Shown here: positions 43,558 to 52,566 of the stretch, piece by piece
How positions within the stretch are numbered: the stretch's first letter is position 1
Layout of the letters: every line of letters begins with the position of its first letter
Assembly: GCF_000758605.1 (NCBI RefSeq)
Contig: NZ_CP009282.1
Coordinates: 2,728,001 to 2,792,000 of the forward strand
Direction of reading: 5' to 3'
Origin: Paenibacillus sp. FSL R5-0912
GTDB lineage: Bacteria; Bacillota; Bacilli; Paenibacillales; Paenibacillaceae
DNA: 64,000 nucleotides
The notes under the pieces: model-generated
Databases searched by the model: none
Told to the model about the DNA's origin: nothing
Seen by the model: the letters and a program-made list of their open reading frames with translations, nothing else
Program-made: the position numbers and the translations under genes

Positions 43558-44235
43558 ATGAGAATCAAAAATATGCAAATTACTGAACCCAATATAATTA
43601 CAGCAGCCTGGGAGCTGCTTGACCAAATAGGCATTGAGGATTTCAGTATGAGGAAGCTGGCGGATCTGCTGCATATCCAGGCCCCGTCGCTGTACTGGCA
43701 TTTCAAAAGCAAGCAGAGCCTGTTTCAGACGCTGGCCAATGAGGTGGCGAAGGAGGCCCTGCAGTCTGCTAAGCTCGAAGGAGAGTGGGAAGAGCAACTG
43801 TTTCAATGTGTATCGATGATCCGCAGCGTGATGATTAAGTATCCGTGTTCCGCCCAGCTGTTAATGAGAACGGTACCTACCGAGCCGGACTATCTGGCCT
43901 TAATCAACTCGCTTCTGCAGATCGTGGATCATCTTCCCGTCAGCGACAGCGACAAGTTTTCCTCGATTGCCTGCCTGCTGAATTATGTGATTGCTTTTGA
44001 ACTCGATAAATATGAACAGCGCAGAGTCGATACAGCCATGAAGAAGGAAGCGGAGGGCGGAGCACAGGGAATGTTTATGGATTCGCTTGCACGTCTGTCC
44101 GGAGGAGGGCCGAACGTGGTGCAGCGTATGCACCATAATGGCTTATTCCGCGAGCTGGGTTCGGATACCATGTTCCGTACAGGCCTGAAAATAATCATTG
44201 CAGGAATCGCAAAGCTGGCCCAGCAGAAGGCATAA
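43558..44235 (+). CDS. TetR-family transcriptional regulator (TetR_C type)
   Basis: 225 residues. The N-terminal helix-turn-helix (about 12-58) includes FSMRKLADLLHIQAPSLYWH, the classical TetR recognition region. The C-terminal ligand domain (about 75-220) matches the TetR_C class (TetR itself) by length and the LLNYVIAFELDKYEQ helix. It is divergent from the DHA2 pump with 264 bases between starts containing repeated sites. It probably represses the pump until a drug-like ligand binds. gagg lies upstream of ATG. Two terminators follow. Confidence 0.9.
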   Translation: MRIKNMQITEPNIITAAWELLDQIGIEDFSMRKLADLLHIQAPSLYWHFKSKQSLFQTLANEVAKEALQSAKLEGEWEEQLFQCVSMIRSVMIKYPCSAQLLMRTVPTEPDYLALINSLLQIVDHLPVSDSDKFSSIACLLNYVIAFELDKYEQRRVDTAMKKEAEGGAQGMFMDSLARLSGGGPNVVQRMHHNGLFRELGSDTMFRTGLKIIIAGIAKLAQQKA

Positions 44236-44288
44236 GCCATAGTCTGAAGCTTCATCCAGCTTCTTGAAGATACTGGACTCCTTCAGAA

Positions 44289-44312
44289 GAACGGCATTTC
44301 CGTTTTTTTTTA
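44289..44312 (+). terminator. Terminator of the TetR-type gene
   Basis: aacgg-cattt-ccgtt hairpin followed by a run of nine T. Confidence 0.75.
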
Positions 44313-44335
44313 AGGATATTTATATGTCTTGGGGT

Positions 44336-44359
44336 CCCCACTTTGTGGGGTTATTTTTT
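44336..44359 (+). terminator. Second terminator hairpin
   Basis: ccccac-ttt-gtgggg with a T-rich tail (ttatttttt), just before the sigma-factor promoter. Confidence 0.7.
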
Positions 44360-44369
44360 GCGGACAGAC

Positions 44370-44398
44370 TGTAACCTTTTGCACGAGGTAAACGAATA
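44370..44398 (+). promoter_or_regulatory. ECF-type promoter before the sigma gene
   Basis: tgtaacc (44370-44376), a 16-base spacer and cgaat (44393-44397) match the AAC / CG pattern of ECF promoters, suggesting autoregulation. The start of transcription would fall at about 44404-44406, next to the ATG at 44407. Confidence 0.5.
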
Positions 44399-44406
44399 AC
44401 CAGTAG

Positions 44407-45147
44407 ATGGCTCAGCGGGAGAGGAGGCGGCGTAAGACGAGCGGAAACGGAAGAGAACATGCGGAAGACCCTGAGTCAGAGGAAGCGAAGGATAATTCCG
44501 CTGAAGAAGAGGCTGTACTGGTCAGGTTCCGGGACGGAAGCCTGGAGGCCTTTGAGTGGCTGGTGTGTAAGTACCGGAAGCCGGCGGTACGTTTTGCGTA
44601 CCACTTGACCGGAGATTATCATACGGCCGAGGATCTGGCGCAGGATTGTTTCGCATATCTGCTGGTGTATCCGGAAAAGTATGATCACCGTGCATCCTTC
44701 CAGACCTATCTGTTCACGATCCTGCGCAATAAAAGCATTGACTCCATCCGCAAGCGCAGCAGACAGCGTACCTTGACCGCGGAAGAGAGCTATAATCCGG
44801 AAAACCGCAGGACACAAAGTGGTAGTCCGGCAGACCGCGGCGGATTCGAGAGCTACGGCAGCGTACATACACAGGGAACAGACGATCCCGAGCGGCTGGC
44901 TATTATCCGTGAAGAAGACCTGGAATGGCGCAGAAGGCTGCACCAGATGAAGCCGGATTACGGCCAGGCGGTCTATCTGGTGGATGTGGGACAGATGTCT
45001 TATGAGCAGGCGGCAGCAGTAATGCGCCGCAATATGGTTAGCTTCAAGGTACTGCTGCACCGGGCGCGCAAGAAGCTTAGGCAGATTTACGAAAAGGAGG
45101 AGTGGGATTGTGAGGTCAAACGAACCGGAACAGTTATTTCTGGATGA
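44407..45147 (+). CDS. ECF-type RNA polymerase sigma factor
   Basis: 246 residues. A charged, Arg/Glu-rich N-terminal extension of about 38 residues precedes sigma-2 (about 45-112: AYHLTGDYHTAEDLAQDCFA) and sigma-4 (about 180-235: LVDVGQMSYEQAAAVMRRNM). A long linker of about 60 residues separates them. ATG 44407 has no ribosome site upstream, and the predicted promoter would start the transcript almost at the ATG, so a leaderless message is possible. The next gene overlaps by 38 bases and is a small membrane protein. The ABC exporter genes downstream are the likely targets. Confidence 0.88.
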   Translation: MAQRERRRRKTSGNGREHAEDPESEEAKDNSAEEEAVLVRFRDGSLEAFEWLVCKYRKPAVRFAYHLTGDYHTAEDLAQDCFAYLLVYPEKYDHRASFQTYLFTILRNKSIDSIRKRSRQRTLTAEESYNPENRRTQSGSPADRGGFESYGSVHTQGTDDPERLAIIREEDLEWRRRLHQMKPDYGQAVYLVDVGQMSYEQAAAVMRRNMVSFKVLLHRARKKLRQIYEKEEWDCEVKRTGTVISG

Positions 45148-45403
45148 GGTCTACCGCAAAGCCCGTTTGCTGGAATATGACAAGCGTGATGCAGAGAAAG
45201 TGCTGCGTAACCGCAGGATGCTGGCCAGGCGCAAGGCAATGACAATTTCATGTGTCGCAATCTTTACGGCTGTTTTTGCCCTGATGATCTCGATGGGTAA
45301 GATCGATCAGGGATTATGCGTGGCGCTGTCGCTCCTTCTGATCGCAGCAGGTCTGCTGATTGAGAAGCTTGAATTGTCGTGGAGTCCGGAGAATGACGGG
45401 TGA
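45110..45403 (+). CDS. Small two-helix membrane protein, possible anti-sigma
   Basis: 97 residues: a charged cytoplasmic segment (about 1-42, rich in Arg, Lys and Glu) and two hydrophobic helices (about 44-62 and 68-86). GTG start with an excellent aaaaggaggag site, overlapping the sigma gene by 38 bases. The position and the cytoplasmic N-terminus suggest an anti-sigma role, but there is no recognisable anti-sigma domain, so this is inference from context only. It is followed by the ABC ATPase gene after 35 bases. Confidence 0.75.
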   Translation: MRSNEPEQLFLDEVYRKARLLEYDKRDAEKVLRNRRMLARRKAMTISCVAIFTAVFALMISMGKIDQGLCVALSLLLIAAGLLIEKLELSWSPENDG

Positions 45404-45438
45404 ACAGGGAGTTGTAAGAACGGGGGGAGAAGACTGGA

Positions 45439-46314
45439 ATGGAGCTAATTATTAATCATTTGACCAAGACCTACGGAAACAAGCAGGCACTGCAGGATAT
45501 CAGCTTCCGGGTGGGCGAAGGCATTCACGGCCTGCTCGGACCTAACGGAGCAGGTAAAACCACGTTGATGCGTCTGCTTGCCACCTTGCTGGAGCCTACC
45601 TCGGGAACGGTGGAGATTGGTGGAGTTGCCTTGAAAGATAAGGCCCAGATCCGCGAACTGGTTGGCTATTTGCCGCAGGAATTCGCCTTTTATCCGGGGA
45701 TGACGGTAGTCGAAGCGATGGATTATCTGGCGCTGCTATCGGGCATAGCCGGCCGTGCGGAGCGGAAGCGGAGAATAGACAATCTGCTTGAGCTGGTTAA
45801 CCTTACCGAGCAGCGCCGTACCAAGGTAAAGGCGTTATCCGGGGGGATGAAGCGCCGGCTCGGGGTCGCCCAGGCAATGGTGCATGAGCCGAAGCTGCTG
45901 ATCGTGGATGAACCGACCGCAGGGCTGGACCCTGAAGAGCGGATCCGCTTCCGGCGGCTGCTCAGCCGGTTTGCCGAAGGCAGAATTGTTCTTTTATCCA
46001 CGCATGTCGTTGAAGACGTAGAGTCCACCTGTGAGCAGATGACCGTGCTGCATAAGGGGCGTCTGCGTTATCACGGCAGAATAGGCGATTTAACTGCCGC
46101 CGCTGCCGGCCGTGTCTGGATAGCCGAGCTTGACCGGGTGGAGTGGGAGCGGGACCGCGACCGGTTCCCGGTACTGTCCGCTGTGCCGGAAGGAAGGAAT
46201 ATGCGGGTGCGGGTGCTGGCAGATGAACAGCCCTATGCAGGGGCACAGCAGACCGCGCCGTCGATTGAAGATGCTTATCTGCATCTCATGCGCAGGGAGG
46301 AATCCTTTGTATGA
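45439..46314 (+). CDS. ABC transporter ATP-binding protein
   Basis: 291 residues. Walker A is GLLGPNGAGKTTLMRLL (about 33-49), the signature is ALSGGMKRRLGVAQAM and Walker B is LLIVDEPTAGLD. The C-terminal 75 residues are an accessory region common in ABC-2 exporter ATPases. gggggga precedes ATG. The permease gene overlaps its stop by 4 bases, so they form one unit with the sigma factor and the small membrane protein. The substrate is unknown; such systems often export lipids, antibiotics or peptides. Confidence 0.93.
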   Translation: MELIINHLTKTYGNKQALQDISFRVGEGIHGLLGPNGAGKTTLMRLLATLLEPTSGTVEIGGVALKDKAQIRELVGYLPQEFAFYPGMTVVEAMDYLALLSGIAGRAERKRRIDNLLELVNLTEQRRTKVKALSGGMKRRLGVAQAMVHEPKLLIVDEPTAGLDPEERIRFRRLLSRFAEGRIVLLSTHVVEDVESTCEQMTVLHKGRLRYHGRIGDLTAAAAGRVWIAELDRVEWERDRDRFPVLSAVPEGRNMRVRVLADEQPYAGAQQTAPSIEDAYLHLMRREESFV

Positions 46315-47540
46315 TGGCACTGATCGGCAAAGAGATGCGCATGACGCTGCGCAGCCTGGTTTTTTATCTGTTTATTATCGCGAGCGTGTTCTTCTATTTC
46401 ACCTCTTATGCTACGGAGGAAACCTGGGGCGAGCTGGGATCCCCGGTTATAAGTACGCCGCAGAATGTAGGTACTATTGAACACCCGTATTACGGCTGGA
46501 AGCAGCCGGCGGATACCCGCGATTTGGCCGAACAAATGAGGAAGGAAATGGGCTGGAATCTGGATGCCGGAACCAGCCAGAAGATCAGGCTGGGTTTTCC
46601 ATTCAAGGTTAAGCTGAGCGAGAAGGAGAAGAATGCCCTGTCTGCAGCGATCTCCCAGCTGGATGAGGTTCTGAAGAATCCGGATAAATATACTATGGAT
46701 GAGGTATACACTATCGCCGAGTCAGTGAACAATCAATTGGGCGGGAAAAGTATATACCAGCAAGGGCTGGGGGAATTCGGTTCTGCCATTGAGTCTGTTG
46801 ATGAAGCCATAAAGGCGCAGGAAGCGGATCTTGCCCGCTATAACGCTAAGGTGGATGCAGGTGAATTGCTGCCCGGAGCCGCACGCTACTTCAGTGATTA
46901 TCTCTCGCTGCCAGCAGGGATCTTTCCGGTCTTTCTGTCTGCCTTTCTGCTGCTCCGGGACCGCTCAAGCCGGATGAATGAATTGATTTACAGCCGCAGG
47001 ATTTCGCCTTGGGTATATGTCGGTTCGAAGTTTATTGCACAAGGTGTCATGTTATCTGTGATCTACCTCATCCTGGCTGTCATCGGCGGCTGGCAGACCG
47101 TACATTCACTGGGGCTTACCGGCCAGACGGGACAGGCTATTGTAATCTTCCTTGGATACACAGCATGGTGGCTACTGCCGACGTTATGGATTTCCGTTGC
47201 CTTCGGGATGTTCGGCTCGATGCTGTTCCGCCGGGGGATCGTACCCATCGCCCTGCAGATTATCTGGTGGTTCGTGTCGGTACTGCCGCTGTTGGGCTCT
47301 TATGGGCTGAACCGGCTGTTCATCCGCTTCAACTCGCCTAATGACTACGAGTTATATTGGAAGTGGACGGATGAGATTGCACTTAACCGTAGCTTCTATT
47401 TAATACTCTCTGTATTATTGGCTGCAGGAGCCGCCTGGTTATGGGAAAGAAACCGCAGCCGGCTGGATTCAGCCAAGACACTGAGCAGGAAGACGGCTAA
47501 AGGTAGTGTGGCGGCATCTGCAGCGGAGGCGCTTAGATGA
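46311..47540 (+). CDS. ABC-2 type permease
   Basis: 409 residues. An N-terminal helix (about 13-33) is followed by an extracellular loop of about 165 residues with coiled-coil character (SEKEKNALSAAISQLDEVLK). Five or so helices then lie between about 200 and 395, beginning LPAGIFPVFLSAFLLLRDRS. This is the layout of ABC-2 exporters with a large external domain. It overlaps both neighbours by 4 bases (ATGA), so subunits are made together. It pairs with the ATPase upstream; the substrate is not evident. Confidence 0.85.
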   Translation: MMALIGKEMRMTLRSLVFYLFIIASVFFYFTSYATEETWGELGSPVISTPQNVGTIEHPYYGWKQPADTRDLAEQMRKEMGWNLDAGTSQKIRLGFPFKVKLSEKEKNALSAAISQLDEVLKNPDKYTMDEVYTIAESVNNQLGGKSIYQQGLGEFGSAIESVDEAIKAQEADLARYNAKVDAGELLPGAARYFSDYLSLPAGIFPVFLSAFLLLRDRSSRMNELIYSRRISPWVYVGSKFIAQGVMLSVIYLILAVIGGWQTVHSLGLTGQTGQAIVIFLGYTAWWLLPTLWISVAFGMFGSMLFRRGIVPIALQIIWWFVSVLPLLGSYGLNRLFIRFNSPNDYELYWKWTDEIALNRSFYLILSVLLAAGAAWLWERNRSRLDSAKTLSRKTAKGSVAASAAEALR

Positions 47541-48169
47541 GCCGGCAGATCATCCGCCCGCTGGCTGGGTACAACCTCAGGCTGACTGCACATTATTCCT
47601 GGCTCCTGTCCGCAGCGCTTCTGGCTGTCACTCCGTTCTTCATGGAGCCGGCGCTGATGGACAGGGTTCAGGTTGCGAAGCTGGGGGAACTGCTAATCAG
47701 CTTGCTGGGACTGATTGTCTTCCCCCACCTGGGCCTGCTGGAGGATGGAGGGATTGGTGAAGTACTCTATGCCAAGCGGGTAAGGCATCACCCGGTATTT
47801 CTTTTCCGCTGGCTGCTCACCGTTCTTTATATCTTCCTTGTGGTGACTGCTTTATTCACATGGATGCATGGGAGCGGTGCTGATTTTGCACTGTGGCCGA
47901 TGATCGGCGGGACAGTGATTACCGCATTTGCGATAGGATCAGCGGGAATGACGGCTGCACTCTTGATTGGCAACATCTCTGCCGGATACATTGCCGGGTT
48001 CTCCTGGTATCTGCTTGATTTCACGACCAAAGGCAAGCTGACCGGCCGCTATTATTTATTCGGCTTGATCAATAGCGAATGGGATAATGATAAATGGCTG
48101 CTGGCAGGTGGTTCTCTCGCCCTGGCGCTGTTCTGCGCCTTCTGGCTGCCGCGCAAGAGGCTGGACTAA
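47537..48169 (+). CDS. Membrane protein, probable second ABC permease subunit
   Basis: 210 residues with about six hydrophobic segments (for example AALLAVTPFFMEPALMD and FLVVTALFTWMHGSG). No family motif is clear, but the overlap with the previous permease (4 bases) and the similar length of its membrane part suggest a partner subunit of the exporter. It is the last gene of the sigma/ABC operon, followed by a terminator after about 57 bases. Confidence 0.75.
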   Translation: MSRQIIRPLAGYNLRLTAHYSWLLSAALLAVTPFFMEPALMDRVQVAKLGELLISLLGLIVFPHLGLLEDGGIGEVLYAKRVRHHPVFLFRWLLTVLYIFLVVTALFTWMHGSGADFALWPMIGGTVITAFAIGSAGMTAALLIGNISAGYIAGFSWYLLDFTTKGKLTGRYYLFGLINSEWDNDKWLLAGGSLALALFCAFWLPRKRLD

Positions 48170-48226
48170 TAGAGGCCAGCCCTGTCATATATCAGGTACA
48201 CTCCAATATTTTAAAAATCATATAAC

Positions 48227-48267
48227 AACCGCCTTGATGTCGTTTAATTGACCGGGGCGGTTTTTTG
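48227..48267 (+). terminator. Terminator
   Basis: aaccgccttg and ccggggcggtt pair, with a long loop, then tttttt. Confidence 0.8.
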
Positions 48268-48386
48268 ACGCATTGAATATACTGCCTGATTATTGGTGTG
48301 ACTTCAGGGCTGGAGCATATTTTCCGAAATAAAGGTATACTGATAATAATTTATGTCCCCCACTTTCATAGAGGAGGCTCGGAGCT

Positions 48387-51300
48387 TTGTCTGACACACT
48401 TTTTAAGCATTTGTATTTACGGTCTTCCATAGGCTATGCGGTAGTATCCATTGATAATGGTACAGTGCTCATGGCCAACCCTGCCTTTTGCGGGATGTTT
48501 GGATATACAGAGGATGAACTTAAGGGTCTGCGTTATTTGGATATTGCCTGTCCGGAGGATGAGCATACCGTGGATCACGGCCTGATTATGAAATATTTGC
48601 TGCGCAGTCCCGGCGCGGCTGTAGATAAAGAGAAACGGTTTGTGCGCAAGGATGGGAAGATCATCTGGGTGGCGTTGCATATATTTTTGATTTTTGATGA
48701 ATCGACAGGCAGGCCCTTGCAGCTGATTGCGGAGATGACGGATATCACCGCACGCAAGGTGGCGGAGAAGAAGATTGTGGATGATCATCAGCTCTATAAG
48801 CTGATTACGCAAAATACTCCGGACATGATCTCATTTGCCGATCCGGATGGTACCTTGCGATATGTTTCTCCCTCTGTTGAAAAACTGATGGGTTATTCCG
48901 CAAGTGAGATGATCGGCAGGAAAAGGCAGGAGTATTATCATGAAGTTGACGCGCTAGAGATGACCGAGCAGGGTAAGCTTTACTCGGACAACGATGTCTT
49001 TACCCGCCGGGCAAGGCATAAAGACGGCCATTATATTTGGATTGAAAGCTCGTTTCAGGTTATGCGGAACAGTGAAGGTGAAGTGCAGCAGGTACTGACC
49101 ATTGCCCGTGATGTTACGGTGCGGAAGAAATACGAGGAGATGCTGGCGTCTGCGCAGGAGCTTGGGCAGATGGGTTCGTGGGAATGGAATTCGGTCTATG
49201 CGGAGTTGACGGTTTCCAGCCAGATGCGGGCTATTTTTGAAATGGGCGGTAGTCAGGGCAGTCATACCCGGACTGATCATCAGCTGCTCCTGGATTGTGT
49301 GGTGAAGGATGATCTGGGGGCGCTGCGTGAGCAGCTGCACCATACACTGAAGTCTGGCACCCAAGGTGAAGCCACCTTCAGAATCAGGAACGGCAGCGGC
49401 GGGTGTAAGGTGATCTATGCGCACTGGGAGGTTATCCTAGATGCGGCAGGCAAAGTTCAGCAGATCCGCGGCATTGTGCAGGATGTTACGGAACGCCACC
49501 GGATGGAGGAACAGCTTCGCGACAGCGAACGGAATTACCGCCTGATCTCGGAGAATTCACAGGACTTTATCTCACGTAATGCGACAGATGAACAGGCGAC
49601 ATTTCTGTATGCTTCTCCGGTTTGCCAGCAGATGTTCGGATATACCCCGGAAGAAATGGTCGGCACGAATGGGATGGATTATATCCATCCCGACGATTTT
49701 GCCTGTGTGAAGGCTTATCTGGACGACAGTAAGCAGGGCTTGAAGCTGGAACCCATCGTCTTCCGTTATCTGTGCAAGGACGGCTCGTATCTGTGGGTGG
49801 AGACTACGCTGCGGCATACGGAGACGGGAACCGCAGGAATTACAGAGATGATCGGAGTTACACGGAATATCTCAGAGCGCAAGCAATATGAACTGAAGCT
49901 GCTAGAAAGCGAGAACCGGTACAAGTCGCTGTTCGAATATAATCCGTCCGCAATCAGTGCAATGGATCTGCAGGGCTGCATCCAGTCGCTGAATGCCAGT
50001 CTGCAGCAGCTTACCGGTTATTCCCGTGAGACACTTCTGCATTCAAGCTACAGTGAGATTATTGATGCGGATGAGCTGGCATTTGTGAATAACCGATTTC
50101 TTGCCGCTGCCGGGGGGATGGCTCAGACTTTCGAGACCCGGATCATCCGACATGACGGGCAGACGGTTGAGGTTGGCATGATTTATGTGCCTATTCTGCT
50201 GGACAGCCAGGTGGTAGGCGTGTTTGCAATTACGAGCGATATCACCGAACGCAAACGGTATCTGGAACAGATTGAGAAGCTCAGTTATGAGCATGCGCTG
50301 ATATTGAATTCGGTTTCGGAGGGGATCTTTGGTATCAATCTGCAGGGGGAGACAGTCTTTATTAATCCGGCGGCTTCCGTTATGCTGGGTTACGCTCCCG
50401 GTGAACTGGCCAGCAATATCAAGCTGCAGACGATCGCCCAGACCTGGATGGACGGGGAACTCTACCGCGGAGGGCGTCGAACGCTCGCAGAGCTGCTTAC
50501 GACCAATCTCTCCTATGAGCGGGAGCAGGAAGGGGTTTTCTGGAGACAGGACGGTTCCAGCTTCCTCGTAAAATACCGCATGACGGCATTATACGACAAC
50601 GGGGAACGTAAAGGTGCGGTAGTGGTATTCCGTGACATTACGGAGGAGAAAGCGGTTGTGCGTGCCAAGGAATCAGCAGAGCAGGCCGACCGGGCCAAAT
50701 CAGAATTCCTGGCCATTATGAGCCACGAGCTGCGTACTCCGATGAATGGGATCATTGGCATGGCTGATCTGCTCTCGGGGACAGAGCTTACGGAGGAGCA
50801 GGAATACTACACGCAGATTATCAACAAAAGCAGCGGAGCACTGCTGCATATCCTGAATGAGGTGCTTGATTTCAGCAAGATTGAATCCGGTATGATGACG
50901 CTGGATCTGCAGCCGGTTGATGTCCGGCAAGTGATTCAGAATGTATGTGAACTCTTTTATCCGCGGGTCAAAGAGAAAGGTCTGACCCTGCGCAGCGAAG
51001 CAGACCCGGAGATTCCCGGGCTTGTAATAACGGACGAAATCCGGCTGCGGCAAATCCTGGTGAATCTGATCGGCAATGCGGTGAAATTCACGGAAGAAGG
51101 GGGAATCGGCATTTCAGTGAAGCTGGAATCTGTACGGGAACCCGGGTCAATCATTCTCAGATTCACGGTGACAGATACCGGCATTGGAATTCCGCAGGAC
51201 AGCCAGAGCCTTTTGTTCCAGTCGTTCTCCCAGCTGCATCCTTCCATTAACCGCAAATACGGCGGAACCGGACTGGGGCTGGCCATAAGCAAGAAGCTGG

Positions 51301-51857
51301 TCGAGCTGCTGGATGGTGCGATCGGTGTGGACAGTACGGAAGGTGAGGGCTCGGAGTTCTATTTCACGATTGAGGTTATGCCGTCTGGTGAGGTTGCGGG
51401 GCCTCCGTTACCCCTGGAGATCCTTGCAGTTGAAGAATATAAGAACGGAATTTTTGATATGGATTATCCGGAGGGGCGATATGGTCCGTTGTCGATCCTT
51501 ATTGCCGAGGATCATCCGGTGAATCTGCACCTGCTGCAGAAGTATTTGAATAAGCGCGGCTATACTTCGGATGTGGCCCTGAACGGGGAGCAGGCGGTTC
51601 ATGCTGTGCTCACACGTCATTATGATCTAGTGTTTATGGATATTCAGATGCCGGTGCTGGATGGTATTGAGGCTACAGGGCGGATCCGCGAGGCGATGGG
51701 ATTATCCCCGGTTATTATTGCGGTTACCGCCTTTGCCCGGAAGGAAGATAAGGAAATGTGCCTTCGAGCAGGGATGCAGGACTTCATCTCCAAGCCGATC
51801 CGTGTGGAAGAGCTGGACAGGGTTCTGCGGGAATGGTCGATTAAGCTCCGGAATTAG
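48387..51857 (+). CDS. Multi-PAS hybrid sensor histidine kinase with receiver domain
   Basis: 1156 residues, with no membrane helix, so cytoplasmic. Five to six PAS domains (about 8-120, 130-250, 255-375, 385-505, 510-630, 645-765), several followed by PAC motifs (DITARKVAEKK, ARDVTVRKKYEE). HisKA has phospho-acceptor His780 in MSHELRTPMNG. The ATPase domain has IGNAVKFTE, DTGIGIP and YGGTGLGLAISKKL. The C-terminal receiver has Asp1085 in DLVFMDIQMPVLDG. TTG start 9 bases after gaggagg, in keeping with local usage. No regulator gene is adjacent, so signal and output partner are unknown. PAS number suggests integration of several cues. Confidence 0.93.
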   Translation: MSDTLFKHLYLRSSIGYAVVSIDNGTVLMANPAFCGMFGYTEDELKGLRYLDIACPEDEHTVDHGLIMKYLLRSPGAAVDKEKRFVRKDGKIIWVALHIFLIFDESTGRPLQLIAEMTDITARKVAEKKIVDDHQLYKLITQNTPDMISFADPDGTLRYVSPSVEKLMGYSASEMIGRKRQEYYHEVDALEMTEQGKLYSDNDVFTRRARHKDGHYIWIESSFQVMRNSEGEVQQVLTIARDVTVRKKYEEMLASAQELGQMGSWEWNSVYAELTVSSQMRAIFEMGGSQGSHTRTDHQLLLDCVVKDDLGALREQLHHTLKSGTQGEATFRIRNGSGGCKVIYAHWEVILDAAGKVQQIRGIVQDVTERHRMEEQLRDSERNYRLISENSQDFISRNATDEQATFLYASPVCQQMFGYTPEEMVGTNGMDYIHPDDFACVKAYLDDSKQGLKLEPIVFRYLCKDGSYLWVETTLRHTETGTAGITEMIGVTRNISERKQYELKLLESENRYKSLFEYNPSAISAMDLQGCIQSLNASLQQLTGYSRETLLHSSYSEIIDADELAFVNNRFLAAAGGMAQTFETRIIRHDGQTVEVGMIYVPILLDSQVVGVFAITSDITERKRYLEQIEKLSYEHALILNSVSEGIFGINLQGETVFINPAASVMLGYAPGELASNIKLQTIAQTWMDGELYRGGRRTLAELLTTNLSYEREQEGVFWRQDGSSFLVKYRMTALYDNGERKGAVVVFRDITEEKAVVRAKESAEQADRAKSEFLAIMSHELRTPMNGIIGMADLLSGTELTEEQEYYTQIINKSSGALLHILNEVLDFSKIESGMMTLDLQPVDVRQVIQNVCELFYPRVKEKGLTLRSEADPEIPGLVITDEIRLRQILVNLIGNAVKFTEEGGIGISVKLESVREPGSIILRFTVTDTGIGIPQDSQSLLFQSFSQLHPSINRKYGGTGLGLAISKKLVELLDGAIGVDSTEGEGSEFYFTIEVMPSGEVAGPPLPLEILAVEEYKNGIFDMDYPEGRYGPLSILIAEDHPVNLHLLQKYLNKRGYTSDVALNGEQAVHAVLTRHYDLVFMDIQMPVLDGIEATGRIREAMGLSPVIIAVTAFARKEDKEMCLRAGMQDFISKPIRVEELDRVLREWSIKLRN

Positions 51858-51888
51858 CAGGCAGAGCCTTGAGGAGGAGCAAACAGGA

Positions 51889-52077
51889 ATGAGATGGATC
51901 ATCTATATTTTATTTACCATACTCTATGTCCTGACAACGCTATATGGGCTGGGGCCGGTGCTGCTGGCTGACGCATCGTTCCGGGAGAGGATGCTGACAC
52001 TGGCCATTGTACTGCTGGTCTATGCCGGAATTACCTGGTGGCTGCGCAGTATGCTGAAGCGGCTGGGCAGACGTTGA
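51889..52077 (+). CDS. Small two-helix membrane protein
   Basis: 62 residues: MRWIIYILFTILYVLTTLYG, then PVLLADASFRERM and a second helix LTLAIVLLVYAGITWWL, ending in a basic tail SMLKRLGRR. gaggaggag lies 9 bases before the ATG. It follows the hybrid kinase by 31 bases and may be co-transcribed. No family recognised. A Zur box lies 35 bases after its stop. Confidence 0.7.
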   Translation: MRWIIYILFTILYVLTTLYGLGPVLLADASFRERMLTLAIVLLVYAGITWWLRSMLKRLGRR

Positions 52078-52112
52078 CAATCTTCCCCTGGCTAAACTAT
52101 TATTTATAGGGA

Positions 52113-52127
52113 TCGTAATTATTACGA
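52113..52127. promoter_or_regulatory. Zur box
   Basis: TCGTAATTATTACGA is a perfect palindrome with the Bacillus Zur consensus. It lies 31 bases before the NusG-II gene. Confidence 0.88.
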
Positions 52128-52158
52128 TTATAAACTAGTCAGCGAGAGGGTTACGACA

Positions 52159-52563
52159 TTGAAAACCATGAAACGTGGCGATTTCATTATGATCCTGGTC
52201 GTATTGCTTGCCGCCGGTTCCATTTACGGCTATAAGTGGTTCTCGAATCACAATGAGCATTATGCACAGGGAGATCTGAAGGCTGTTATTACAGTGAACG
52301 GCAAGGCGTACAAGACGGTAATCCTGACCAAGGAAGAACAGATTATAGACATCCGTACCAAGTTCGGCCACAATACCCTGAAGGTGTTCGACTATGGGAT
52401 ACAGATGACTTACTCGGATGCTCCCCTGACCATTGCGCTGGATATGGGGTTCATCTCCAGGCCCAAACAGCAGATTATCTGTATTCCGGCCCGGCTTCTC
52501 GTTGAGGTCGTAAATCCAGATTCATCCATTGATGACGATGACGCGCTGGACGCAGTGATCTAG
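52159..52563 (+). CDS. NusG domain II-containing protein
   Basis: 134 residues. One N-terminal hydrophobic helix (about 10-26, FIMILVVLLAAGSIYGY) followed by an extracellular NusG-II-type beta domain (about 40-120; VNGKAYKTVILTKE). The function of these proteins is unknown; they are usually found near transport or biogenesis genes. The Zur box just upstream and the zinc-related genes next to it suggest expression under zinc limitation. It converges with the TIGR03943 gene, 3 bases apart. Acidic C-terminus (DSSIDDDDALD) could bind metal; that is a guess. Confidence 0.82.
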   Translation: MKTMKRGDFIMILVVLLAAGSIYGYKWFSNHNEHYAQGDLKAVITVNGKAYKTVILTKEEQIIDIRTKFGHNTLKVFDYGIQMTYSDAPLTIALDMGFISRPKQQIICIPARLLVEVVNPDSSIDDDDALDAVI

Positions 52564-52566
52564 CAC

